From NCBI GenBank assembly GCA_033439685.1, contig JAUEDM010000007.1, forward strand, positions 2,904,501 to 2,968,500: a stretch of DNA of 64,000 nucleotides, written 5' to 3'. Every line of letters begins with the position of its first letter. Position 1 is the first letter of the stretch. The translations under genes were made by a program, and so were the position numbers. The notes under the pieces are model-generated. The model made no database searches. It was not told where the DNA came from and was given only the letters and a program-made list of their open reading frames with translations. This DNA is from Apodospora peruviana. Taxonomy: Eukaryota > Ascomycota > Sordariomycetes > Sordariales > Lasiosphaeriaceae. Below are positions 54,601-64,000 of the stretch, in pieces.

Positions 54601-56066
54601 GGCAATTCCCACCCCAGCAAATCGGTGCCGTTCAGCGTGATCACGTATACCCTCGGGTCCGATGGCAGTGCGGTCGCCGGCGCAGCGTCATCTACAACAT
54701 GCACCGAAGAATCCGCGAGCACATCGTCTGTCAGCCAGTTCCTGTCGATCAAGACTTCTGTCATTAGCAAGTCCACGGCGTCGGCCGCTGCCGCATCGTC
54801 AACCGCTCAGATCCAATCCATCGAGCCAGCAGCTGCCACATCAACAGCTGGTCAGGGCCAGGATCAGGGCCAGTCGATCGAGAGTTCTATCGAGAGCGTG
54901 ATTTCCACGGCGACGGCCGCTGCCGCATCGTCTGCTGATCAAGGTCAGGGTCAGGGCCAGTCCATCGAGCCAGCTGCCACATCAACTGCTGATCAGGGCC
55001 AGGATCAGGGTCAGCCCATTGAGGTATCAGCTTCTGCCGGCGCTGCGGTGCCGTCAGATGTTATCCCTCCACCTCAGACAGAGGTCCACATCACGACCGA
55101 GCCCCGTTCGGCGGTCTCTGAAGTAGTGGCATCTGCAGCATCTGCTACGTCTCTTGTGGGTTACGTTCTTTCCACGGCTACAGGGTATGGCAATCCTGTT
55201 GCTATATATGGTAACCCGGGCACGAGCACCGCCGCTTCAGCGTCTGCTCAGTCAACTGTTACTCCGGTTTCCAATGCTATGACACCAACAGTATCCGCTT
55301 CCGTTCCGCCTTCATCCAGCTGCGGTGCTGAGGGAGATCGTGGCGAAGTCGTCTTCCAGGTATGTCTCGCACTGCAAGCTACTCTGATATTGACATGTGA
55401 CTGACTTTAATACAGTTCGATGACATTCCCACCCTCGATGTTGGCAATGAGACGGATCCCAGGCCACAGCCTATTCCGTCCCCGTACCACCGCTTCTTTT
55501 TTTCGAACGGCTTTCACATTGTCCCACCCCCTTCGGTTCAGTATCAGCCCTCTTCTGGTGTTCAGATGATGCAGTACAACGGGTCTGCGGCTCCGGTTGC
55601 GCAAATCAGCCTTGCTCAACTCCGATCAAACCCCTGCTTCCGCTTTGACTTCATCGGGGTGAGCCTGGGATGCAACTCGACCGATGCGCCTTGCGACTTC
55701 AACATTGCCGGTATCCAATGGAACGGTGTGTCTGATGTTCGCCAAGCAAACAAGACGATGAAAATCGCAGCGTGCTCCGATCCTGCAAACTGCACTCTCG
55801 GCCACCAGGTTCTCGATTCGGCCGCGGCTTTGCAGTTCACCAACCTGACTGCGCTCAATATCACCTTGACTGTTGCTGGTCAACCTCAGACCTGGTGGGC
55901 AGATGACTTGCAGATTTCCTGGACCGACAACGGATGCGCCGCCGCATCTTGTCGTGCGCAAGTGCCCAACAACATCATGTTCACGCCCAAGTCTTCGACT
56001 CTTGTCGGCCGAGCTAGAGGATTCCTTCGCTGGGCAGCCCGCCGTCGAGCCTCGGGCCAAATCTAA
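48645..56066 (+). CDS. giant secreted Thr/Val/Gly/Ser-rich repeat protein
   Basis: Exons 48645-48718, 48783-55359 and 55416-56066, in frame, about 2433 aa. Residues 1-22 are a signal peptide (MRLKASLGVLTGIAWLSSGA). Residues about 30-2215 are nearly all repeats: alternating VTVTxP-type beta-like strands with Gly/Ser/Pro linkers, including five VYTITVPGSGTAQP units, seven 30-residue VVTVTPASGSPFVVTIPL units, five IGNSNPTNSG-type units and a QGQDQGQSIE part. The last 217 residues form a separate domain (PYHRFFFSNGFHIVPPP, CFRFDFIGVSLGCN, WWADDLQISWTDN) seen at the end of other fungal secreted repeat proteins. There is no GPI signal and no membrane segment. Heavy O-glycosylation and a wall, adhesive or matrix role are likely but inferred. 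The long open minus-strand frames beneath it are shadows. Confidence 0.88.
49561..49740 (+). repeat. 12 perfect 15-bp tandem units in the giant gene
   Basis: Unit GCTGGTTCTCCCGGT (AlaGlySerProGly), twelve in a row. Units 4 and 5 carry one G-to-A change; the other ten are identical. A multiple of three keeps frame if the number changes. Confidence 0.95.
50815..51530 (+). repeat. five long degenerate repeats (VYTITVPGSGTAQP type)
   Basis: Each about 110-150 bp, of the form GQPGVYTITVPGSGTAQP, then VLTVTIPQVTGSGAS and a Gly/Ser linker of varied length. Copies 2-4 are the closest. Confidence 0.85.
51787..51834 (+). repeat. (Gly-Ser)8 microsatellite-like tract
   Basis: Sixteen codons of GGN TCT, mainly GGGTCT, in the giant gene. 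Confidence 0.9.
52429..53035 (+). repeat. seven 90-bp repeats (VVTVTPASGSPFVVTIPL type)
   Basis: Seven successive 30-residue units, each with VxTVTPxxGSPFxVTIPL and then a Gly/Ala/Ser/Thr spacer. Scattered further copies lie at 53320-53370 and 53490-53530. Confidence 0.88.
54229..54660 (+). repeat. five repeats of about 100 bp (TIGNSNPTNSG type)
   Basis: Units of the form TVQRSTITVGNSNPTNSG then FTVITIPLGSDGSTLAGTAS, changing to SVITYTLGSD in the last copies. Confidence 0.85.
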
Positions 56067-57272
56067 CTGTCCTCACCTTTTGATCTCACGTTTCTTCGGT
56101 GCGGCTTTACCGTCCCAGTTTTCTTTCATTTTTGATGGAGGCAGTTTGTGCCAATATGTCAAATAACATTTGCATGGTGTCTCGGCCTGCTGTTTCTGCC
56201 AGGTCACTGGCTGTCGTTGAATTTGGTCATCGAGAGTTGGAGCGCAGATAATAATGAGGTTATGATCCTAATCTTCAAACATAATCATGTATTGGGAGGT
56301 GTCGAGGAGTCGAGTCGATGAGGGGTCGAGATCTTTTTTGAGAAACAACTTAATAGGGGAGCATCTCTGGAACTCTCTGTACATATGCTGCAGCACCAAG
56401 CTGCCAAGGAAATGTAATATCATTGCTGCAAATTTCCTCTGCTTTTTCATAGTGACTCCTAACCCTTCTGAGTCACTGACAGTCCCGGGCCCAGTTTGCG
56501 AAATCGGAACTCAACGGCCCAGGTTCGGGATCAAAGCGCGCCCTTTCGCAAAAGTTTTCGGCCAGTCTAACCCCTTTCCAACACCCCGACAGCGAAAATT
56601 GCCACATGGCTCCCGGGAATAAGGGAAAAGTGTGCACCACAACCCGCATTGAAGCTTACTTCACAGAAACGATATCGACGATGTTCGGTACCAATTGGAC
56701 GGCTCGTTTGACGTCATGGCACCGTTGCTTTTTACGCCCTTTGCTAACGTTCATCTGCATCTCCGTGAATTTGAGATGGGAGGGGGCATGGAAATAAAGA
56801 GTTTGCGGAGAAACAGTAACCCGGGTGCAGCATCCAGGTGCCGATTCCAAGGGGACACTTGCAGCGGCGATCGCCGATTATCTATGGTGAAAACTTGATG
56901 GGTATACGGTTTTACGACATAGACCAGCAGTCGATACGCTCCACCAAATCATCCTTGGTAGGACCCATCGTGGAGAGCGGCGGCCGAAGCCTATTTGGTG
57001 ATAGTCTCACCAGGGTGCTTGCAGGTTGACCATTAGCCGTCGTTCGTACAAAAAAGATAAAGAAGCCCCACAGAAGAATTATGCCTCCGCTTGCGCTTGA
57101 CCTAACTTACAAATCCAGACCGATTCTCGTGCTGCCTTTGTTTTGACTCATCATCATAAGTAGGTCGGGATATAAGTCACCCTGATTCTGGTGACCTTTG
57201 TTTTGTTCGTGTAGACATCATCAAATAGACTACGTCATTCAATCTCTTCCACACTTGGTGTCGCACACAGCA
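56067..57272. other. intergenic region
   Basis: 1.2 kb with no supported gene. It holds the 3' end of the giant gene and the promoter of the MFS gene. Confidence 0.4.
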
Positions 57273-58975
57273 ATGAAGTCAACAATACCTTCTCCAAGGT
57301 TGGATGCCGACGAAAGAGGTCGGGGTATAAGTGATGGTGGCATCATGAAAGACAACGACTTATACCTAGAGCAGAGGAGACAATCAACGTCGGACATTGA
57401 AAAGCAAAATGTCGAGGAGGAAGACGAACGCTCGAGCACGGACACCGATAGCAGAGTGATCACAACGGACGAGGAGGACGATGGTAGTAAAGAACTCGAA
57501 GGCTCTTCTCGAGAAGTTGACGGTGCTGCTACCGGTCCCAGCGGAGGCGATGGCAGTGGTAATGGTCTGGCGAGAGTCATCAGCCGCGCGCTGAGCATGA
57601 CCAGCACGAAATCGAACTTCAATCCCGGTCCGCCGCCAGATGGAGGGTTAGAGGCTTGGACTGCTGGTAAGTTTACCATCATGACCACCACACCCTTCCC
57701 TACGACATAAACTAATATGCGTGTAACAGTGGCATGCAGCCATCTCATCATCACAAACACATGGGGCTTTATCAACTCGTGGGGCGTCTTCCAGTCGTAC
57801 TACGTCTCCCACCTGTCCCGCCCACCGTCCGACATCTCCTGGATCGGATCCATCCAGATTTTCTTGCTATTCTTTATCGGAACTCTGACGGGGCGTCTCA
57901 CAGACGCGGGCTACTTCCGACACGTGCTTGTGACGGGGGGCATCTTCCTAATCGTGGGCATCTTCACCACCGCCGTGGCAGCCGATTACGGGTACTGGCA
58001 GGTGTTTCTTGCCCAAGGAATCTGCATCGGGCTGGGTAACGGGTTTCTGTTCTGCCCCACCATGACGATCGTTTCGACGTATTTTCAGAAGAAAAGGGCC
58101 ATCGCGATCGCCATCACCGCTTCGGGCAGCGCTACTGGTGGATTGGTGTTTCCGACCATGATGAGGCAGTTGCTGCCAAAGATAGGGTTTGCGTGGACGG
58201 TGCGGTGTATGGGGTTTATCGTCGTTGCCAATATGATTGTGGCTATTCTCTTTCTGAAGCCGAGGGCTACGCCCAAACGAAACGGCGGCGGGCAGCCATG
58301 GGTTGATTGGATGGCGTTTAGGGAGATGGAGTATTCTTTTTACGCTCTTGGTAGCTTTTTTGTGAGTTACTTGCGCACTCTATACCAACAAAAGCTAACA
58401 GTCACCAGATTTTTCTAGGCGTCTACTTCGGCTTCTACTACATCACCACCTTCTCCCGGGACATCATCGGCCTCGGCTACGAAGAGAGCCTAAACCTGCT
58501 GCTCGTCATGAACGGCGTCGGCGTCATCGGTCGTCTCGTGCCAAACTACTTCGCGGACCGCGTCGGCCCCATCAACATATTCGTCCCCGTCGCGCTGATA
58601 GGAGCCGTCTGCGTCTTTAGCTGGATGGCTGTCAATTCCGTTGCCGGCCTGTACGTGTGGGCGTGTTTCTACGGTATGGCGGCTGGCGGCATCCAGAGTC
58701 TTTTCCCCGCGGGTTTGACAAGTCTGACTACCGACTTTCGAAAAACGGGCGTCCGGATGGGCATGGTCTTTACGATTAACAGCTTTGCCACGCTGACGGG
58801 CCCGCCTATCGCTGGCGCGATTATCACGGCCTGCGGGGGGAAATACTTTGGCGCGCAGGCGTTTGCTGCGTCGACGTTGCTGGTCGGAGCAGGGTTTTTA
58901 GGTGCCGCGAGGGCGGTGAAGGCGCGGAAGACGACGGGGTGTGGGTCTGAGACTGGGTGGTTGGTCAAGGTTTGA
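57273..58975 (+). CDS. MFS transporter, monocarboxylate (MCT) type
   Basis: Exons 57273-57666, 57730-58361 and 58409-58975, in frame, 530 aa. A 125-residue acidic, Ser-rich cytosolic leader is followed by PPPDGGLEAWTAVACSHLI, the entry signature of fungal MCT-like carriers (DGGxxAW). About twelve membrane segments follow, with GFINSWGVFQSYYVSHL, QGICIGLGNGFLFCPTM and the loop FQKKRAIAIAITASGSATGG, then LTTDFRKTGVRMGMVFTINS and GPPIAGAIIT. Such carriers move monocarboxylates, riboflavin or unknown small molecules over the plasma membrane. The substrate cannot be read from the sequence. An in-frame upstream ATG (57198) looks like leader. Confidence 0.92.
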
Positions 58976-59657
58976 GAGGAAGGTTTATAAAGAGAAAAGG
59001 GGTATTGCTGATTTGAGGGGATTCTTTTTGAGGATATAAAACATGCATTGGGTTGGTGTTATCAAGAAGAGGGTTTAACGGTTGAATGATAGATCATATG
59101 AGTAATAATAATACAGTTTCAAGATAAAAGTTCTGTAGTTTTAAACTTTAGTCTTTTCCCGGACGACTTGGGTGTTTTGTTTACTTTCTTATCCAACCGA
59201 TGGTAGCCGGCTCCAGAGCTTGAAATGTTCTGAGAACTGTACAAATTTAATTACTTCCCTAGTTGAGCGCCTTTTTGACCTCGTCCAGTATGTCCTCGTG
59301 ACAGAGAACTAGAGTGGCCATATCACAATCATTACGGAATGACTCGTTCGGGGGCTATGCTCCATGCTCACATATTCAAGTTTGAGGTTACAAGCTGATT
59401 TTTGACTTCAGCCAACTTGACCGAGTTTTGCCATCTTCCGTATAAAATGACAAGAGGAGTCCTCTGCATGCTTTACTTCTTTTGCCCGAACATTTCACGC
59501 GTCTCGACATCAGTCACCCAACCTCACCTTCCATTATACCTTGCCCACCATACCAACGAGACACCATACCAACGAGAACCAAAATATCTCGTTAGCCTCG
59601 GACAATATTCTCCGAGTTACATTCGAGTCAAGACCCCAAACAACAGCAACCTCGACC
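58976..59657. other. intergenic region
   Basis: AT-rich 3' flank of the transporter, then ordinary sequence. No gene seen. Confidence 0.4.
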
Positions 59658-59948
59658 ATGGTCAAATCACTCACCGCGGCCTTGAAGCATCCATTCAAGG
59701 CTGTCCAACAAGCTTGGAGAAACTAAAAATCCCGTCGTGCCGCGCAACGCGACAAACTGAAGACGGATGAGGAGTATGAGGCGCGTGATCATCACGACAT
59801 CCCCAGCAGCAAGAAAGACAGACCCACAAACGTCCAGACGAGGAGACCCAAGACTCCGAGAAGGTCATGCAAGTCAAGTCACGAATCCGTACTTGGCTTT
59901 TTCTTTACCTTTGACAAATACTTCTCCCCTAATGGTGGCGACGTGTGA
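59658..59948 (+). pseudogene. small basic protein ORF with an in-frame stop
   Basis: From the ATG at 59658 the frame reads MVKSLTAALKHPFKAVQQAW, then RN and TAA (59724), and goes straight on in the same frame as KSRRAAQRDKLKTDEEYEAR to a final stop at 59946-59948. The part after the TAA is clearly protein-like (basic, then acidic helix). A second frame takes over well after 59800 (QTHKRPDEETQDSEKVMQVK). One nonsense change and one shift would explain it. Read-through, or a real 22-residue peptide, cannot be excluded. No family is recognised. Confidence 0.4.
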
Positions 59949-62422
59949 TACATTGGCGTGTGTTACGTCGGGGGGTGATTGTTCTTGTTGATGGAATGCG
60001 CCACTGAGCCAATCCCTCAACGACTGGACACAATAGAAGGGGAGATATCCGAGGAAATAGCACACGCTACTGCTAGTAGTTACACCTGAAGTAAAAGAGG
60101 TTTGAAAGGGTCGTATAGGTACCAATGACTGCAGAAGAGTTTGATGTTATGTCCGGGGAAGGGCTTATTGGGTAGAAATTCTACCAGGCACAAGGACATG
60201 GGGAGCCAGAGCTTGTTTCATAGAAAAGGTAGTGCTACGTTAGCTGAGATTGTTGATAAATGAACCAGGAGCCGTTCTATCAAGGCTGGCCCTACATCAC
60301 CTTCAGGTTTCCTTTCCCATTCACTCTTTTGCTCTTAATACTCATCTATTCGAATGTGTTCTCACTCTATCGGTCGCCGGTTCGGCTTAGACTTGGTCTT
60401 TCTCGTTTCGCATAAGCATTTCATTCATAGAGCCATATCGGACTGGTAACTTCGGTATATCATCTGCATAGCGTCGAGAAGACATCAATAGCTTTTGAGA
60501 AACAGATGATTAACGGTACTGCTGTCACTGTCATATCTTTTGCCGGTACCATATTCACACGGGTTAATACGTAGCTCTTAAGTCTGTTTGTACGCTAAAT
60601 ACATGGGGCGGAACCGATAAGATCGCTCGGATAATTAAGATAGACCGTTATGCCGGCCCTTGACCAGGGTTTCGGTCTCACGCTGCTTCTTTGTCTGCTT
60701 CTAGAACATTCAATGCCTCTGGTGTGATAGTGGTAATCGACGAGGGGTTCGAACTGGTTGTGACACCGGTGAGGCAGGCCTAGTCTGTCACAGCCGGAGA
60801 ATAAAGCTCGACCGTCGTCCAAGCACATGGCTCTATGGTAGCTATCTGCCAGTACATAGGCAGTTTTGTTGTGGTCTGAAGAAGGGGCTGCTGTCCCAAT
60901 GATGTTCGCAAAATAGGGGTTTAGGGGCTCCACCCGGCACGAGTTGCCAAAGTAAACAATGCCAAAATGCCGAAATGCCATGGCTTGTACGCATGCATTT
61001 GACAAGACACCAATGCAGCCTTGCCGTGTGCTTTGGCTTCCAAGGCAAGTGGGGGTATTATTCTCTTCACCGCCTTCCGAGAGGTCGTTTGTTGCCTCTT
61101 TCTCTCGAAGCTTGAAGGTCGTTTCATCCCTGCCAGGCACGATGGGCAACTCGAGCCGGGACAGGGGATGGACTGCTGAGGAATTGACCATCACAAAACC
61201 AAAGTAACAGCAAGACACACAAATTGTTTCTCATTCCTCTTCGCACAAACCCAGAATACTACGAGAACCACAGGGGACCCAAGCATAAGTCACGCGACCA
61301 ACCTCCAAATTCTTCAAAAATCGCGTCTCAACCATGGATCGTTCCTGCGCGTTGGGCATGCCCAGACCGATAGTCCCGACAAAAGATGCAACGTCCTGTA
61401 ACCTCCAATCACTCGCGCACGGGGTGGACTCCTCGCTGGACTCTGAGGGGGCGACAAGAGAGCTGTTTATCAAGCACTTTACCCCACCTGTGGATGCCGT
61501 CATAGCTCCTTGGCGGGCGAGGAGGCTCCATTGAGATGGCCCTAGACTGGTCTCGGGACCCTGCAACTCGGGTCTTGGCATGCCGTCTTGACCCGGGGCC
61601 CGCAGCGGGCTTTGATTTCTTATCAGGGATCGTCGTTTATCTGCCGTACCGTCGCTCGCCGTGCAGCACACGTTTTGACCACCGCGACAGCCTTGGCCGC
61701 TTCCCCCGGGCGGAAGAACGGATACGCGGCAATGTTGCATGTCGGTGAGACAGAAATCGATTTCATTTTCCTTCAAATTTCTGCTCCAGTTCGGAGATGC
61801 AAGAGGTCCATACGGTACGGGTACGCTACCGTCAAGGCCCCTCTGTTTTTGTTTCTCCCCCGCAATATCACGACTCAAAGCCGTGTCTAGTCAAATGAAC
61901 CGTCCGGGGACGCCATCGGATGCTGAACTTCGACAGTAGTTACTGCCCACACTAATTAGCACTGGACAGCTTTCATTCATCCTCACCGCAACAACCCAAC
62001 ACGTGCAAAACATCGGCGGTTTGGGGCCCCAAACGCCCAGCAATTGCCCAGACAAAGGATCCCAGATGCCAAGGTGCTCCGAGCTGCCAAGCGCTGTACA
62101 TGGAGCACTCCACCTTCCACAAATGCTGCTCCTAAGAGGTCTTGGGACATGTCCGTTCAGTGTGTCAAACCAGTTGACTCGTGGAGAAGCCAAGTGTGAT
62201 GGGCGGCTGGGCGATGGAGTGGCCAGGCGGCGGTATAACATGTCATGATGGCCCACATGTCAAATGAGTCGGGTCGAAACAGTTTTCCTTTTGGCTTGCC
62301 TTTTCGAAGCCAATTGATCACCAAGTTTCCAACAGACCGTTAACATCGAGGTCTAGTGTCTGTCTCACACCTTATATTATCAATTGACCATCAGACAGAA
62401 GTATCGGCACACCGTCATAGGA
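59949..62422. other. long intergenic region before the ATPase gene
   Basis: 2.5 kb. Two minus-strand frames of 207 codons (61218-60595) and 215 codons (61878-61231) are open end to end but show no motif, have odd composition and lie side by side in the upstream region. They might be a decayed or unknown gene. The last 200 bp should contain the ATPase promoter. Confidence 0.4.
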
Positions 62423-64000
62423 ATGACCAAGAAGAGCGGAGACCCGGAGAAGACCTCCGGAGGAGGAGGCGGCGGCGGCGGCGGCGGGGATGGCCCCGCA
62501 GCTCACGTCTCCGGACAGTCCAACAAGCCACTGAGCCGGCCGGCGCACGCCATGACCTACCAGCAGCTCGCTGAGGAGCTCGGCTGTGACTTCCTGTCGG
62601 GCCTGCCGGACGATGAGGCCAAGCGCCGGATCACCGAGTTCGGCCGCAACGAGCTGGGCGAGGGCAAGGGGGTCCAGCCGTTCAAGATCGTCATCGCCCA
62701 GGTCGCCAACGCCATGACCATGGTGCTCATCCTCGCCATGGCCGTCAGTTTCGGTATCAAGTCGTGGATCGAGGGCGGCGTGGTTGCTGCCGTCATCCTG
62801 CTCAATGTTGTCGTCGGTTTCTTCCAGGAGTACTCTGCCGAAAAGACAATGGATTCTCTCCGCTCGCTGAGCTCTCCGACTGCCAACGTCGTCCGCAAGG
62901 GTGAGGCCATCGTCGTGCCCTCTGGTGAAGTTGTCCCCGGTGATCTCGTTGAGATCAAGATGGGCGATACTGTTCCTGCCGATCTTAGGTATATTTTGTC
63001 TCTTCTCTAACTTTGTGGTGGCGCATTTCTGACTGACACATGACAGACTCATCGAAGCTAAAAACTTCGAGACCGACGAGGCTCTCCTGACCGGAGAATC
63101 CCTGCCCGTCCGCAAATCCGAAAACAGCGTCTTCGACGACAAGACCGGCCCCGGCGACCGCCTCAACGTGGCCTACAGCTCCTCCACCGTCACGAAAGGC
63201 CGCGCCAAGGGCATCGTCTTCGCGACCGGCGCCTTCACCGAGATCGGCGCGATCGCGTCCGCGCTCAACAAGCAGGACTCGCGCGTCCGCCCGGTCAAGC
63301 GCAAGGAGAACGGCAAGGCCGGCCCGCACCGCTACCTCGAGGCCTACACCCTGACCTTCGGCGACATGATTGGCCGCTTTTTGGGAGTCAACGTCGGCAC
63401 CCCGCTGCAGCGCAAGCTTTCCAAGCTCGCCATGCTGCTGTTTTTTATTGCGATCGTCTGCGCCATCATCGTGCTGGGCGCCAACAAGTTCAACACCAAG
63501 CAGGAGGTCATCATCTACGCCGTGGCGACCGGTCTGTCCATGATCCCGGCCTCGCTGGTGGTGGTCTTGACTATCACCATGGCGGCTGGAACGAAACGCA
63601 TGGTAGAGCGCAATGTCATCGTCCGCAACCTCAAGTCTCTCGAAGCGCTCGGCGCGGTCACGGACATTTGCAGCGACAAGACCGGCACCCTGACCCAAGG
63701 AAAAATGGTCGCGCGCGGCGCCTGGATCCCCGGAAAGGGCACCTACACCGTCGAACTCACGTCCAGCTCGCCGTTCAACCCGACCGAGGGCAAGGTCCGC
63801 TTCGACCCGGCCATGCCAACCAAGATCAATTTCAAGTCCACCTCTAGCAAGAAAGGGAACGAGAAAGCTGTCAAAGAGGAGGCCGCCGCTCCGACGAACA
63901 GCGAAAAGGGCAACAGCAACGAGGACGCGACCGGACGACTGGCCGCCCCAGCCCAGCTGCTCGAGGAGAGCAAATCGCGCCTGCAGGATTTTCTTACTGT
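62423..64000 (+). CDS. ena: ENA-type P-type Na+/K+ ATPase, 5' part
   Basis: Exons 62423-62988 and 63047 onward, in frame and cut by the window end after about 506 residues of a protein normally near 1000-1100. A poly-Gly run (GGGGGGGGGG) lies in the N-terminal tail. Then come the cation-ATPase N-domain (MTYQQLAEELGCDFLSGLPD), M1-M2, the actuator loop (NFETDEALLTGESLPVRK, with TGES) and the phosphorylation site ICSDKTGTLTQGKM (Asp in DKTGT). The P-type IID subfamily (ENA) exports Na+ or K+ at the plasma membrane at high salt or pH. The wording EALLTGESLPV and the long insert after TGES fit ENA better than the PMR1 or PMC1 calcium pumps. The catalytic residues seen are intact. Confidence 0.92.

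Noticed and set aside
49062..54776. Long minus-strand ORFs (274, 351 and 411 codons) under the giant gene
   Set aside because: They are mirror images of the GC-skewed repeats, share the repeat periods and have no start context or splice sites. The plus strand has a signal peptide, good introns and a real end domain.
60595..61878. Two minus-strand ORFs of 207 and 215 codons
   Set aside because: They are long and open but lack motifs, domains and typical composition. Chance ORFs of this size occur in GC-rich DNA. Recorded as uncalled.
1..64000. CRISPR array, rRNA genes, bacterial-type operon or phage
   Set aside because: None seen. The short repeats are tandem or dispersed without spacers, and all genes are fungal with introns.

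Overview
This is a 64-kb piece of a filamentous ascomycete (Pezizomycotina) chromosome, probably a sordariomycete. The evidence is short introns of about 50-200 bp with GT..AG ends and CTAAC/CTGAC-like branch points, Kozak-type starts, and typical mould families: Zn2Cys6 regulator, BTB/POZ protein, fungal calcium-binding protein, ENA-type cation ATPase, monocarboxylate-type MFS carrier and an EI24/RRT8-like protein. There is no operon structure. All gene models were spliced by eye, checking that phase is kept across each intron. No database search was run, so family names rest on recognised motifs.

0-20 kb is gene-sparse and rich in relics. It holds a frame-broken DUF3433-like membrane protein, an REI1-like zinc-finger gene, an intronless nucleotidyltransferase, a small secreted six-cysteine protein, decayed fragments of a lysine-rich protein, a chromodomain protein, a zinc-type alcohol dehydrogenase and the splicing factor Prp39, a Ulp1-fold protein that has lost its catalytic histidine, two small unknown genes, a secreted fungal calcium-binding protein and a BTB protein. 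Short tandem repeats and a perfect hairpin lie among them.

20-46 kb is a denser metabolic block: an O-methyltransferase whose usual catalytic His is Leu, a GFA-type zinc protein, trehalose-6-phosphate phosphatase (tps2), cystathionine gamma-synthase (str2 type), a SET-domain protein with a signal-like N-terminus, a glyoxalase/VOC protein, a glutathionyl-hydroquinone-reductase-like GST, a D-2-hydroxyacid dehydrogenase, a second GFA protein, a Zn2Cys6 regulator and an EI24/RRT8-like membrane protein. Several of these fit glutathione, thiol or aldehyde chemistry.

46-64 kb holds a 420-bp diverged inverted repeat with RIP-like transitions, one giant secreted repeat protein of about 2,433 residues (48.6-56.1 kb), an MFS transporter, a small stop-broken ORF, a long gap, and the 5' part of an ENA-type P-type ATPase cut by the window end. 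The most unusual items are the giant repeat protein, the Ulp1-like pseudoenzyme with its repeat-bearing promoter and intron, the cluster of relics at 7-10 and 17.4-17.8 kb, and the inverted repeat. I did not find a clearly new multi-gene system.
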